Positions 50,601-62,539 of a DNA stretch of 64,000 bases are shown piece by piece. Position numbers and translations under genes: made by a program. Position 1 is the first letter of the stretch; each line of letters begins with the position of its first letter. The stretch is from Pomacea canaliculata. Taxonomy: Eukaryota; Mollusca; Gastropoda; Architaenioglossa; Ampullariidae. The stretch spans positions 6,444,717 through 6,508,716 of the forward strand of contig NC_037597.1 in assembly GCF_003073045.1 (NCBI RefSeq), given 5' to 3'. The notes beneath the pieces were generated by a model. That model saw nothing but the letters and a program-made list of their open reading frames with translations, did not search any database and was not told where the DNA came from.

Positions 50601-50811
50601 ATGTTTATAATTGCTGCTTCCAATGAATTGTTTATGATGATTTGATTGCAGGTGCTTTCCCTACTTTGACCTTATTGAGATTTATGAAAATGAATCTTAT
50701 GTAATGCAAAAACTACAGAAGAGCAAGCATCTTCAACAGACATTCATCAAGCAATATTGGCGTGTCTTTGAAGAATACTTACATGCACAATTTTATGGAC
50801 ATTTAGAATAA
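47377..50811 (+). CDS. NOXRED1-like: NOXRED1-like NADP-dependent oxidoreductase (P5C-reductase fold), frame broken once
   Basis: Resembles NOXRED1, a pyrroline-5-carboxylate-reductase-related family whose substrate is not established. Exons: 47377-47654, 48804-49006, 49229-49565, 49877-50072, 50652-50811, all with GT/AG sites. The Rossmann motif [14 protein letters not shown] (GxGxxG) is followed by [10 protein letters not shown], then [11 protein letters not shown], then [17 protein letters not shown]. The last exons carry [16 protein letters not shown] and a C-terminal helix. The phases of all other exons agree, but exon 3 is 337 nt where 336 is required. The upstream frame reads [10 protein letters not shown] and then stops at 49519-49521, while the +1 frame supplies [16 protein letters not shown], which continues in phase into exon 4. 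The change lies near 49507-49511. It may be a sequencing or assembly indel, an allele, or the start of gene loss. The start could be ATG 47377 or, with better context (ACAAAATGG), ATG 47458. Confidence 0.8.
47655..48803 (+). other. NOXRED1-like intron 1 with a degenerate repeat
   Basis: At about 48050-48135 AATAATAATTTTGATATATA followed by AAAGGGCTTTACAAA resembles the marine-invertebrate repeat also seen at 56710-56790. A short CT tract lies near 47905. No other gene is recognised. Confidence 0.5.
48804..49006 (+). CDS. NOXRED1-like exon 2, nucleotide-binding motif
   Basis: Acceptor ttccacag, donor gtgagt; phase 2 to 1. It encodes [20 protein letters not shown] and [12 protein letters not shown]. 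Confidence 0.9.
49229..49565 (+). CDS. NOXRED1-like exon 3, contains the frame break
   Basis: Acceptor gattgcag, donor gtagtt; enters in phase 1. It encodes [20 protein letters not shown] and [20 protein letters not shown]. The frame changes near 49507-49511, as described in the gene entry. Confidence 0.8.
49877..50072 (+). CDS. NOXRED1-like exon 4
   Basis: Acceptor cagcag, donor gtaagt; phase 1 to 2. It encodes [20 protein letters not shown] and [16 protein letters not shown]. Confidence 0.87.
50652..50811 (+). CDS. NOXRED1-like last exon
   Basis: Acceptor attgcag; phase 2. It encodes [20 protein letters not shown] and [14 protein letters not shown], stop TAA 50809-50811. AATAAA signals follow at 51007-51012 and 51108-51113. 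Confidence 0.87.
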
Positions 50812-52260
50812 ATCATTTTCTCAGCATCGGGCTAGATCTTTGAAATTATAATTCCTTTCAAAATTTACAACATTTGTATAGAGTAATGCTGTCTTGTTTG
50901 TGGTGCGTGTTAAAAATTAATGTGATCAGATCATGGATTGATCGCTTCTTGAAAACAAATCTGTGGTTTTTATATTGCCCTATGCATAGATGACATAAAT
51001 GATCTGAATAAATGTGAGTTGTTTTGATCAATTTAGCAAATGTGGGCATTGAGTGAACTTACTAAGACACATGAAGAAGAGTTTGAATATCAGGATTATA
51101 GTTGCTCAATAAACTATACTATGTAGACTATTCCTGTAAAGTGTGTTTTTATGCATTTGCTTTAGTATATATTTGTACATAATATATTTGAAAAATTCTT
51201 TTTTTTTCACCGGTAAATAAATTTCTGTATATCTGTTCTTGTTCTTGAGCGATAAGAGCATATGCTCCTTGAGTGTGAGTATATGCTTTACAAATTTTGC
51301 GTTTATTATTATTAATTATTATTAATTAATATTATATATTTATGAGCTTTCATGTGCATTCACAGTTGTTCGTGAGGAGCTATTGGGTTTGCTTGCATGA
51401 AAAACTATGCTTGAGCTAAATAAAAATAAAATTTTATATTTCATGGAAACCACCGGCAGTCTCTACGGTGAAAAAGACGAAGGCTGAGATGCATGTTTTA
51501 TTTACATCGTAATGTTGTAGTCTAATCGACTTGTGTGGTCGAATCGGCAAGCATTGAGTTAATTGGCCCACTAATTAGACCTCGAAGTAATTTTTAAATC
51601 TGATGAACTAATTTGATTGAGCATCTAGCAATGAAACCGTGCTTAACTATACCGGTGTGGGTTTAAGCTTGAGGGTTTTTTTTTTTTTTCCCAGTGTGTA
51701 TGACTTATGTCAATGAGCGATTGGACCTTCCAAAGTAATGCTATTCCTGTTTCTATAAACGCTGGGTGTGACACACAGTATAAAAAATCGTTTAAATAAA
51801 ATACATTTAAGAAAACGCGCAATTAAAAAATCGCAAGGTAGATCTAACTATAGCGTTTCTTGGCTTAAAATCGGAGTAGCTTCCCCTGATTAACTGTTAA
51901 CTGTCTCCCATGGTGATGATATCGCTTGGGCAGTAATGCTTGTAGCTATTGTCCAGACTTCACCTGCGAGTCTGCGACCAAAGTATAGCACAGATCATGA
52001 ATAGCAAGAAAAAAGTGCTTACAAACTTGATTACTTCAATTTTCTTCTTGGGGTATAAGTCACTTCGAAACAGATGTCTGTATATTTGCCTTTGGTCAGA
52101 GGATCGGCCGTTTGTTTTGGTGTCATTTGATATACGTACTATACTTGGTTCTTGTAATATTACGTTTTACTCATTCTTTTTGAAACGAACTTGTGGCTAT
52201 ACTTTGTAGTTTTTTCATAAATATATCTTCATAAGCGAGTTAAGTAGCAAGAAGCATATC
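50812..52260. other. Intergenic: NOXRED1-like 3'UTR, SINE tail and ASB-like upstream region
   Basis: The 3'UTR probably ends soon after 51012 or 51113. A degenerate SINE end (TGAGTATATGCTTTACAAAT plus TTATTATTATT) occupies about 51246-51345. The remainder to 52260 is AT-rich with no recognised gene. Confidence 0.6.
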
Positions 52261-52273
52261 ACAATGCAGCGAG

Positions 52274-52280
52274 TATAAAA
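52274..52280 (+). promoter_or_regulatory. TATA box of ASB-like gene
   Basis: TATAAAA lies 38 bp before the ATG at 52318. If used, initiation would fall near 52305 and the 5'UTR would be only about a dozen bases. Confidence 0.45.
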
Positions 52281-52317
52281 TTTAAAGAGACGATCGAATC
52301 GTTGCGTCTGTGTGAAG

Positions 52318-52501
52318 ATGACCCGCCGATTGTCGAAGTCATGTAATCAAGAGAATATCAATGAACTGATGATGGCTGCTTCAGAGTGTAATGTTAGACT
52401 TCTCAGAAAGCTATTTAGAGAAGGAGCAACCACCTCGGCTCGCGACAAGCAAGGGAAAAATGTTATATACCATGCCTTTGCAAACACACCTGAAACTAAA
52501 G
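52318..52501 (+). CDS. ASB-like exon 1
   Basis: ATG 52318; donor gtaggt at 52502; leaves in phase 1. It encodes MTRRLSKSCNQENINELMMA and the first ankyrin repeat. Confidence 0.85.
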
Positions 52502-53749
52502 GTAGGTTAGAAAATGAGAGCTCAGATACATTCAGCCACACAACGATTCTAAGCTGTTATTGCCTTTATAATTATTTTGGCATCATACTTTAGTTTTACT
52601 TGTTTACTTCAAAGCCAGAAAGCAGTGAATCAAAATATGTGCTACTTTAGCATAAGTCATTTGTTTTTTATACACAAGTAAAATGAACATTAGTATTACC
52701 AGCTTATCAATCTTTAGCAGGTGATTTAGCTGATAATATTGTTTGTCATATGTTTCTCAGAGTTAGTAGAGCTGTTCCAAGTTCTTGGTGAGAGTGGAGT
52801 TGACTTTAATTCCAATCTGGACTTGGATGGATGTTCAGCGTTGATTACTGCTGCCACTCTAGACTGGCCAGAAGTTGTCCAGATCTTAATAACTTTTGGA
52901 GCAGATGTCAATGACCAAGGCATGCCCAAATTTGGTGCTTTTGTCTCCACTGACCTCTCTATGCAAGGGTATGGTGACCAAGTCAACCAGACTGTTGGGG
53001 ACAAGGATCGTTTCATCTTTTCCAAAGGCTGTGGACAATCTGTCTCGCCTTTATTATGTGCCATCATGCTCAAAAGACAGGTCATCACAGACATTCTTCT
53101 GTCAGCCGGAGCAGATTGTCAGCAGATGTCTGTAGGATCTTTCTGGAGAAGCTCCAGAATAGGAGCTTGCTCCGTTTGTGATGTCAGTGTTAATGCTATC
53201 CACCTAGCAGCCTACAAAGGAGAAGATCGCCTCCTTCAAAAGCTGTTGGATGTATGCCAGAAGAAGAGTTTAGAAACACACAGGGACACCAAAAAGCCTT
53301 TTGTCTCATGTTTGTCTTCTGAATACGAACTCACACCCCTGTGGCTAGCCCTTCTTAGAGGTGAGACTGATGCTGTGAAAACCCTTCTGGCTTATGACCA
53401 CCCAAGAGCACCACCTTGTCTCTTTGGCTCAGGGTTATATATTGCAGTTGAGGAGGGCCATTTTGAACTGGCAAAGATCCTCATGCTGTCAGGTTACAAT
53501 ATTAATGAGGATATGGAGTGGATTGAGAGTGAAAGTTATCCAACTGGAAACAAAGACATGAAAGACTTTATAAGAAACTTTTGCTGTGAGCCACAGGCAT
53601 TGCTGATTATTTGTCGAGATGTTTTGCGATGCCATATGGGACCAAGGTTGTCGTCATATCTGAAGATGATTAATGTACCACAAAAGATCCAAGATCTGCT
53701 GTTGTTGAAGGAGATTCTTTCTTGTGAAGAACTTAATTCTTCTAAATAA
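52318..53749 (+). CDS. Ankyrin-repeat protein with SOCS-box-like C-terminus (ASB type), complete
   Basis: Two exons, 52318-52501 and 52761-53749, give 390 aa. Ankyrin repeats are visible: NELMMAASECNVRLLRKLFR near residue 15, SALITAATLDWPEVVQILIT with FGADVND near residue 90, SPLLCAIMLKRQVITDILLS with AGAD, AIHLAAYKGEDRLLQKLLD, TPLWLALLRGETDAVKTLLA and LYIAVEEGHFELAKILMLSG. The last about 45 residues, EPQALLIICRDVLRCHMGPR and LSSYLKMINVPQKIQDLLLL, fit a SOCS box (LxxxCRxxxRxxLG...LPxxLxxFL). ASB proteins are substrate receptors for Elongin B/C-Cullin 5 ubiquitin ligases (family knowledge). The upstream GTG at 52312 is in frame, but ATG 52318 is the natural start. The specific ASB number is not assignable by eye. 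Confidence 0.85.
52761..53749 (+). CDS. ASB-like exon 2
   Basis: Acceptor gtttctcag; phase 1; stop TAA 53747-53749. It contains the remaining ankyrin repeats and the SOCS-box-like end. AATAAA overlaps the stop (53745-53750), and a better placed signal lies at 53854-53859. Confidence 0.9.
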
Positions 53750-55966
53750 ATGTGAAAGTTAGTGTCAGACATAAAAGATTTCCACCTTAAAAGTATGTGT
53801 GTCTATTTTCTGACTGCTGCAAAACTTGATTTTTTTCTTGATCATCTATTTATAATAAAAATATTAGTTATAAACATAAAGCTCTGAGATTATACATTAA
53901 ATCTTAATTACTTTTAAGGATTTCCTTTCTTTTGACTGTAGGTTTTTTATTTTATAGATTTTACCAGTTCAAAATTTGCTAAGGTCTGTCTTATAATAAG
54001 AAAACCACTATATAGCCTGTGTGACAGTTTACATATACCTTTGTACCATTATGTTATATCAGATTATTAACACAAACCATTGTTTTTGATTTCAGAGTTA
54101 AAAAGAACATAATTTTATTATTAAATAGAAATTATTTGTTGATATTAACTTCATCATAGTTGTTGCAAGATGGTTACGCCTATCAGATTGTAACACTGTT
54201 GACAAAAAAGTAAAAACTTGCCTATAAAAAAAATTATAGAACCGAATTACCACAAAAGCAGCATAACCCTACTGTTGCATGATGTCAGAGAAGCTCTCTA
54301 GTACTCTAGTCAGATACAATCTTGAGATTTGAAAGTATTATTTATCTTGGATTGGTTTTTTTGTATAGGCTTATAGTAGGTGGGGTTTGGATATTGACCT
54401 CACATCACACCTGCATCCCCATTTTTTATAATCAATGACAGTAGGGCTGTAGTGCATTTGTGCCAAAAATTATTGAAGAGATCAAACTGTGCATTAGAGC
54501 TGACATATGCTTGAAATACATTTATTGTAATTCAAAGGATCATACATACTTGGGGTTGCTGAAGTCGAATCATGCAAAAAACATGCATGGCAACCTGGCA
54601 GTGCATTGTTCAAATGAGAGAGCCAAACAGTTAATATGCTCTTTTCTTTATTTTGTGTCTGTCAGGTGTCAAGTTTTTCTGTGATTATGAAAAGGGCTGT
54701 TTGGCTGACGTGTGAAATAATTTTGCAAACGAATTACTACTTGCATAATCTGTCTTCCTCTCTCTCTCACACACACACACGTCTGCTCAAATCGTCTTGA
54801 AAAGTAACGGGATTCTAATCTAAGCATGCATAAAATCATACTAATTAAAACTGATTAGAGGGCTTTCTTTTCAGGGAAAACTTTAGGAATCACTACGACG
54901 CATTGACATTGAGGCATAAAACTGGGAGGGGAGAACTCTTTACCCTATCCAACAGCTATAATCGTAAATCACTGTTTCTAGCCTATTTTTTCCAGTTTGT
55001 AAAAAAAATGTCATGATATCGTGAGCTTTACTAAAGTACAGTTATAGCTTTTTAAATTTATTTGTTTAAGTGCAAACCTCTGATTTTTGAATGCGCTTTG
55101 CACGGGAGATTGTCCTCGACGGCAGTTCTATTCAATTAACTCCCCTACGACGATCTTTGGAAAGAAGATTTGTTAAGTTAATGAAAGAAACAGCTGAAAA
55201 CGCAATCCGAAAATAGCATGCAGGCTGATCTCATTCGTGCATAGTAAATACAACATAAGGGAGTGGTGTTAACTGGAGGCGAGTACATGCTGTAAGTACC
55301 AGTATTTTTGATTGTGTTTGATTCTTTGCACGTTTGCATTATTTTGGTGCTCTTATCATTGAAACGTTCAGCGCACGTTTCCCTTTATTCAACCGCTAGA
55401 TGATGTTAGACGATTGCAGCTGCTTCTACAAGAATCTGAATTTTTAGTTGGATCTAGCTAACATCGATCTCTTATATTGCTGTATACATAGATAATTTGT
55501 AATGGTAATTTACTTACTAACATCGTACATTTTTGATGCAGTTGCAGATTCGCTGGACACGTATAATGCATATTATTAGTTCTGGGCACGCCTTCGACAC
55601 ACTGCAATCACGCCAGGTATAGACTTTTTATTTTAATTCATGCACACAGGTATATGTGAACTGGAAAAACATTTGTAATGGAAGTGTGAGGCGTCATACA
55701 TTCATTATGTACGGTCACATTCACAAAATAATAACGGGTTTGGCTTTTCATAGAGAAATAAAATGCAAATGCACTTTGACAGTGCAGTTGTTTTGTAGTA
55801 TTTTCATTTTAAAAAACTATTTAATTACTGTTTTACCGTTAATGATTTAGTTTCTTGAATTGAAAGAAACAGTCAAAAATTGTTTATTTGGTTTTGATCT
55901 ATATTTCACATTCATTATCAAAGGATTTTTCCTGCTTTTTTTGGTTCAAGCCTTATTTCAAACAAG
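53750..55966. other. Intergenic: ASB-like 3'UTR and BTBD17-like upstream region
   Basis: A poly(A) signal lies at 53854-53859. A CT/CA microsatellite lies near 54757-54780. A non-coding first exon of the next gene may exist, because a pyrimidine tract ending TTCAAG at 55945-55950 could be a splice acceptor. No other gene recognised. Confidence 0.5.
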
Positions 55967-56323
55967 ATGGCATCTCCTCCACGGCAAGCTCCAGTTATTC
56001 CCCTGGAACTGCTTTTGGGTGAGGGAGATGAGGACTACCTAGAGCATGTGACCAGTCCTGCATCCCAGGATTCATCATCTCCTCAGTCACCAGCCTCACT
56101 TTCTCTTGCTCTTGAGAGTCCAGAAGGTATTGACTGCCATGGCAATGAACGCCAGGCACTTGTGGAGCAAGCCAAATTCTGCAACAGTCCTTTGCTGAGT
56201 GATGTTATATTAGTGGTTGGCAATGAAAGGTATTTTGCCCATAAGCTGATTCTTGTGCGTTCAAGTGATGTGTTTGAGCGTATGTTCAGCTCCGAGTGGG
56301 AATCAACGGTGGCCAAAGATCAT
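55967..56323 (+). CDS. BTBD17-like coding exon 1
   Basis: ATG in context CAAGATGG; donor gtaggt; 119 codons, phase 0. It carries the N-terminal tail and first half of the BTB domain. Reading past the donor only extends into intron. Confidence 0.88.
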
Positions 56324-58212
56324 GTAGGTTTAATGCACCATATTCCATTGTCATTTGTTTTGTCAAATGAAATTGTAAACAGAGGTGCTAACTTGGATGT
56401 TAAATTTGTCGCCATAGCTTATTTTACCAATACAGTAAAACCTGCAAACTTGGAACACCCCTAGTTAAACTTAAAACTGTCCAACATAACAGGTGTTCCC
56501 TTTTCAGAATTTGCCACATAGCTGAAGCACTTCCAACCCAAGACAAACTTTAAATCCAGTTTGTGTAAATCTTGTTTGGCTCGTGATAGAATTTTCTTTC
56601 TAAATATGAAAGATGTCTTGACTAATTTTAAAAATAGAAATAAAATTATGATTCCAAAACATTTCAAATGTTTTCATATAACAGCTCTTTAAGACATATG
56701 CATGGGAATGTAATAATAATAATACTACATTGAATTTATATAACCCCAGGCATATCCTGGTCCTATAAGCAGGCTCATGGTGCTTTACAGAAAAAAGACC
56801 CACAGTCATACACGGACGCACGCAACATAGAATGCCATATGAGATTAAAGATATGTAGCGAAAAGCTGCTCCCAATGTGCACAACTCATTTGAAAAATCG
56901 TAATCCAGGCTGCAAATGCTCCTTTCTATATCACAGATCGATCGTCTTTCAATTACTGTTTGATTACAGAGACTCTATTATCACTTCAGGTCTGCATATC
57001 AATCTCTACATAGTAGTAAATTTAAAAGTTAGGGTTACGGTTAGCTGCTGTTATCTGCCAAGTTTGCTATAATCATCTTTGTAGATCTAATTGAACTTTT
57101 TTCCTTCGTCACTGCAGGAAATAACTTTGGTGGAGGAAAGCATGTGTGCAAAAGTCTTCCCTCGCTTCCTGCGGTTCCTGTATGGCTGCCATGTTAAGTT
57201 GAACATGGATACCACCTTGCCTGTGTTGATTCTTGCTGACAAATACAACGTCACTGACCTTCGCAGTGTGTGCATAGATTTTGCCTGCTCCTTCATCATA
57301 CCAAAACTTCAACTGAAAGATGTATTTCATGTTTGGTTTCAGTATGCTACAAAGTGTTTCCATGAAGGTCTTATACTTTCTTGCATAACAGCCTTATCAT
57401 CCCAGATGGATGAGCTGATGAGCTCCGCAGAATGGCATGAAGAGTGGGTGAATTTAGATCGTGACCAACTGATTGAGTTTTTAAGGTCATCAAATCTAAG
57501 GGTGAAAGATGAGTATGAACTGTGGCAGGCAGTGATACGCTGGCTGCTGTCTCCTTCACATCCAAAACGCCTTGACAATCTGGAGGGGAACCTGGATGAT
57601 ATACTTGAGTACATTCGCTTTCCAATGATGACTGCTGATCAGCTCAACCAGCTGGAATTGTCTTCATTAGTGGAAAGCTACCCTCACCTGTTTCAAAAGC
57701 ACATCATGCAAGCATACAAATTTCTTGCCTTGCCTCTCACAACCCGTGCTAAAATAAAAGATTTTACAAAATCCAGTTTTCTTGTACGTAGTTACTGTGA
57801 CCTTCGGTGGGATAAGCGCTTTGTTGTCCACAGATTTTCTTCCTATCCGAAAGGTGCTGAAGTAAGCTTTAGATTTTCAACACGGGCTTCTTCATATCCT
57901 GCCCAGACATGGGAATGGGAGCTGAAGGTTCATCCTAAAGGGTTCTCCTCCACTAGTGATGACTTTAGAATTCTTTTGTATTCTAACTTGATCCTAGACC
58001 AACCTCGACCTGTAGAATACTATCTCTCTATTGTCAACAATCATCAGATTTTGAAGTCTGTCTCTGGCCGCAAAACTTTCTCCAAAACACGCTACACAAC
58101 AGACACAGAGATGGACAAAAAAATTACCGTGGCAGAGTTGATGGAACTAGGATCACCTTTTGTTGTCAATGACTCTCTTATATTACAGATATCTCTCCGA
58201 CCAGCTGACTGA
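55967..58212 (+). CDS. BTBD17-like: BTB-BACK protein, BTBD17/Tango10-like, complete
   Basis: Two exons (55967-56323, 57118-58212) give 483 aa. Residues 1-55 are a Pro/Ser-rich N-terminus without a signal peptide. The BTB domain follows: LVEQAKFCNSPLLSDVILVV, FAHKLILVRSSDVFERMFSS, then across the intron VFPRFLRFLYGCHVKLNMDT and LADKYNVTDL. The BACK domain contains RVKDEYELWQAVIRWLLSPS and IRFPMMTADQLNQLELSSLV. The rest is a C-terminal TRAF-like/BTBD17-type region (LRWDKRFVVHRFSS, EWELKVHPKGF) ending LILQISLRPAD. Vertebrate BTBD17 is secreted with a signal peptide, whereas insect Tango10 is cytosolic and binds Cullin 3. The lack of a leader suggests the Tango10-like intracellular form (inference). 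Confidence 0.87.
56324..57117 (+). other. BTBD17-like intron with degenerate repeat
   Basis: At 56710-56790 AATAATAATAATACTACATT, GAATTTATATAACCCC and GGTGCTTTACAG match the layout of a common marine-invertebrate repeat ((TAA)n, TTGAATTTATATAGCGC, ...GCTTTACA). No other feature. Confidence 0.5.
57118..58212 (+). CDS. BTBD17-like coding exon 2
   Basis: Acceptor cactgcag; phase 0; stop TGA at 58210-58212. It contains the rest of BTB, BACK and the C-terminal domain. Confidence 0.92.
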   Translation, partial: EITLVEESMCAKVFPRFLRFLYGCHVKLNMDTTLPVLILADKYNVTDLRSVCIDFACSFIIPKLQLKDVFHVWFQYATKCFHEGLILSCITALSSQMDELMSSAEWHEEWVNLDRDQLIEFLRSSNLRVKDEYELWQAVIRWLLSPSHPKRLDNLEGNLDDILEYIRFPMMTADQLNQLELSSLVESYPHLFQKHIMQAYKFLALPLTTRAKIKDFTKSSFLVRSYCDLRWDKRFVVHRFSSYPKGAEVSFRFSTRASSYPAQTWEWELKVHPKGFSSTSDDFRILLYSNLILDQPRPVEYYLSIVNNHQILKSVSGRKTFSKTRYTTDTEMDKKITVAELMELGSPFVVNDSLILQISLRPAD

Positions 58213-61200
58213 AATGGGAAGATTTTTTTTCTTTTGATAAAGCATTGATTACTTGGTCTGTCAAATAAGTCAATGCATAGACCCAAAAATCTAGGGAAAA
58301 GAAAAAAGTATCTATTTTTGTCCTTGAGTTCTAGAAAAAAATTTTGCATTTCTTTTTTCATTTTTTGGTCAGATAAAATAATCTAAAATTGAATATTTTG
58401 TCTTTTCCTTTCAAGACTGTTTACTCCTTATGGTTTAGATTCTTGCTTATCAAATTGAGATGTTTTACCTCTACACATGGTCAAGTGAACTGTATACAGT
58501 ATAATTTAGAAGCTATTAGGAACTGGACAAAGTTAAAAGCATGTAATTTGCTTAGTAAATTTGAATGCTTTATCATTTAAACATCTTTTTTCCTTGTTTT
58601 ATTTAAGGTGCCAATGAAAGTTTGAATTAGTATTGAGAATAGAAATCTTAAGATTTTATGCCAGTAAAAAGGTTGAATATTCCTATGAATTTTTTGGTGG
58701 TAACTCACATAATCATTTAACAAAATTTTAAAAACTAAAGTAGTTACAGTGCATCATTTGGCTTTCTCTCTTGATATATGGACTTCTATTTACAAGTTGG
58801 CCAGAAGGTATATTGCAGATAATTTTGACACAGCTTTAGTGACTGTTTTTGTGTACATTTACTGCTGAATTCCTGCTTTAGTATTGTTTGGTATTAGTCT
58901 ATTTTTAATGTTGTAGCTAAGTGACTAAAATTTCAGTCTTGATTGTTTGATGTCATCATGTTATTTGACATGGAAACCCTCGCTAAATGGATCTCACAAA
59001 GAGAAATATTAATCTTTTCACTAGCACTTTTTTCCTGTCATAGATTTGTAGTAAAGCTACTGTTGTGCATATTTTAATCTATATACACAGACATTAACTC
59101 TGTCATCCTTATGACTGTACCATGAACAAATTTAAATTTGAATAGATTTCATATTTTTATTTATGTTTAAGATATTTATATGTTTTGTCTCCTTTGGTTT
59201 AATGAAACATATCAGTGGTGACTTTTAGACACCAGGTGTTGTGCTTGTTGAATTTCACTGAGCTTTTAGTTTTTATATGGCCTTGGATATCGTTGCAATA
59301 TTTTAATGTGTCATTTATATTTTTAACACCAGGAATTACATTATCATAAATTATGTATTAAAAATAATTTATTATGTGTCCACCCTGGAGGGAAAGCACC
59401 CTTGTGTTGTGGCTAGTGTGCTCTGCCTTGGCATAGAAACTTGCTGGCTTGAGATTTGCACAGGTCAATGACTGGAGAATTCCCTTTGCTCACCTAGCAT
59501 TTCTAGGTATGCGTTTATTAGGGAGTGTAAAAAAAAAGGCAGAAAAGGTGTTAGGCTCTACCTTCCACATGCCGTGCCCAAGAAATGCTAAGCCTGCCTC
59601 GTATACCCACTTGCTGCCAGTAGAGCCATTGTTTACCTTGATGTTATCTTGTTTTGGTTAAGTTTATTTATTGTTACTCCTCGAGGAGCATAGGGCTGCA
59701 ATCTTGCTTCAGCTGAGCTTTATTAGACATTTACCATTTAGACTTTTTGCTTTCAAAAACTGTAAATTCCTGTGTGATCTATGGAAATATAATTACATAA
59801 ATGGTTTCATGATTTGTTTCTCTTTATGCTTCTTCTGTTCCCAATTCTATTCTTTTTCATTTTGTTTTCTTTATTGAGATCTTGGTTCGTAAATTACAGC
59901 TGTTTAGGATCTGCATATTTATACAGCTACTTGTAATAAGTGCATTAGTACTACTTTTTTTTTTCTTGGTTCCATATTTTTTTCCTCAATGTGTTGTGCT
60001 TTAGCATAACTGCCAAAACAAAGGGGGGCGAGGGTGTGAAGTGGTTTTATATATATATACTCATTCCATTGACTTTTCAAATAATCAAAGGTCTGTTATT
60101 ATAATCATCATTATTCAGTTACTCTTCGTTATATTCTTTCCTTATCAAAGGAAAATGTGTTGGGTGTTCTAAGAATATTTCTAAATTGTAAATGTTATAC
60201 CTTTCGTCATCATCTATCACTATGTCGTAATTTATTTATATTTCTTGTGGTGCTTAAATCATTTGATCTGTGTAGATTTCACACTTTGTGCTCACATGGG
60301 ATGCTGTCTCATATCTGGTAGTGACATATCAAAAGACTGTATATAAATAACAATTATCAGTGTTCTTGTGTGCTGTTTACCTTTTATTTCATGAACAGAA
60401 TCTTTGCACAATTTATTCCCTTGGGATACCTTCTTCTATGTGTGTGCATATAAGATGTTGGATAACAATACATAAATATGCACATGCATGTTTACATGTA
60501 AGAATCAGAGATTATCAGCTTCCCACACATGCTCATGTCTCATCTGCAAATGTTTACCATGCTAGATAAGGCCTGTCATATAAGAGCCATTGGGGTTGTT
60601 TTGTTAGTCTTCTTTTCTACTTCCTTTCATTTTTGATTTGTATTTGTCATTCTTCCATCTCTTTTAATCCTTTCCCTATTAGAAATAGCAATTAGATTAG
60701 TTCGTGTTGCATTTTTGACAATCATTGATCATTATTAAAAGTTAGTGAGATTCTTGCTGAGAATATTTAAACTAAGCAGGACATCAAGCTAATGACTGTA
60801 ATGAACAGTGGTTCACAAAACTAAATGATGTGCAGAAGCAGCTTGGCGGTATGCTGATTAGTCCTCAACTTTTATTGTTTAATGTATCTCCCCTATCATA
60901 TAGCCCAATTTTCTAATTTACTGATCTGTTCAATTTTGTCTTGTTTACATGTTCTAGTCTTTCCTTTATTTTCATTAATATTTTATAATGTAAAATTCAG
61001 TTCAAACACCATTTCTATGTCAGTTGAATTAAGAAGAAATGGAAAAAAGAAAACATTTCAGTTGTTCTTGCTAATTTGTCTTCATACATTAATATTGGTG
61101 TTTAAAACTATGTATTGCATGACTTTACCTGATCATTTATGCCATTTTTTTTCATTTAATATAAACATAAGACTATCAGATGCAAAATCTTCTTGATGTG

Positions 61201-62390
61201 TTTCAGTAATCTTTCTCTCAAATATAAAATACAGTAATTTAAAGATTTTAATGAATGTTAAGCTACAGAAAGAGAACTGGTCAGCAGGGCTTGATACTGA
61301 CAGATTGGTTGGTGCAGATAACATGGTAGTGAATAAGAGGCTAGAATGTATTTGAAGAAAATTTGATGCTAAAATAAAATACTTAAAATTCTATGGGTTA
61401 ATAAATACTTTTTCTTGGAGAAGCAAGTTTTTATTGCTTTGTTGTAAAAATGTTTCATGCATGTCTTTACATTTGCATATCTAATACTGCACACTGGATC
61501 AAAGTATGCCTGGAAGCATACAAATCTAGTACTATCTGCATCCACACACATTAGTATCAGAATAATGTTGGATAGAAATCTGCAAATACTGGTTTGCTGT
61601 CAAGCACAGATCGAGGAATACACATATTTGGGAGACCCCCCCAAAAAAAGGAAATCACCACAGAAATTTGTTATTTTGAGGTCCCTGTCTATTCTTTGTT
61701 GATATGGAATAGTTCTGGTTTTCCTAATTTAGTAAAAATAAATATATACTATAAAATCTACAACCTCATTTTTGAAGAGTTAAAAGTTATAAATTCTACA
61801 CTTCAAAATACAGGAGCAAGTCAGTCACAATACATGAAATAACTAGTTAAACCGAAACTCAGAACATCACGAGTATCAATTCTTGTATTATACAAAAGGT
61901 TAGTACAACCCGCATTTATGGGAGATAATTATTGAATCATTTTTCTCTCATGAAATGCAGTTACTTCCCCCACTTGTGACTCCTGTAAGGCAAAACTTGT
62001 TTGTGAATAAACACGTAAAAAGTATACAGAATCACGATAGCCTGCTAAATGGAATCTGCAAATAAAATAATAATTTAAAATGTGAGCAAAATAGTATTAA
62101 TCAGCCAATAGTGAAACTGAGTATTTTTTCCTTTAGCGTTATTAGTCATACTAATGAAAAAAAAAAACCAAAAAAACAAATTGCTGTGTCATTATTCACC
62201 GTATCGCTCCATCGCTGCCCGAAGATGAGGTTTATCTTTAACTTATTGAAAACAAAATAGTGTTTTCATCTGGCAATCTTAGTACGAACAGCAATGGTAA
62301 TTAACTACCGAAGTGTACGTCGTCTGTTCCAGACAATATTGATACGGATATATCTATTTTCGCCAAGTAAATGTAAACACAGAGCATACG
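58213..62390. other. BTBD17-like 3'UTR and intergenic DNA
   Basis: AT-rich with no recognised gene. A degenerate tRNA-SINE-like patch may lie at about 59395-59640 (TGGCTAGTGTGCTCTGCCTT as an A-box-like part). AATAAA first appears clearly at 61373-61378, so the 3'UTR could be long. Confidence 0.5.
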
Positions 62391-62539
62391 TTAAACTAGA
62401 GTTTTAGCTTTTTCTACACGATATTCAATTTCATAAATTAATGAACTTTGAAAAACTGTTGCAGTCTCCATCAGTTTGTTCCTAACGAAAAGTAAAGTTT
62501 CCTTGTGCTGGTATTTCCCATCATCCCCACGATTTGTCG

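Noticed and set aside
52726-53094. 122-codon minus-strand open frame
   Set aside because: Antisense shadow of the ankyrin exon.
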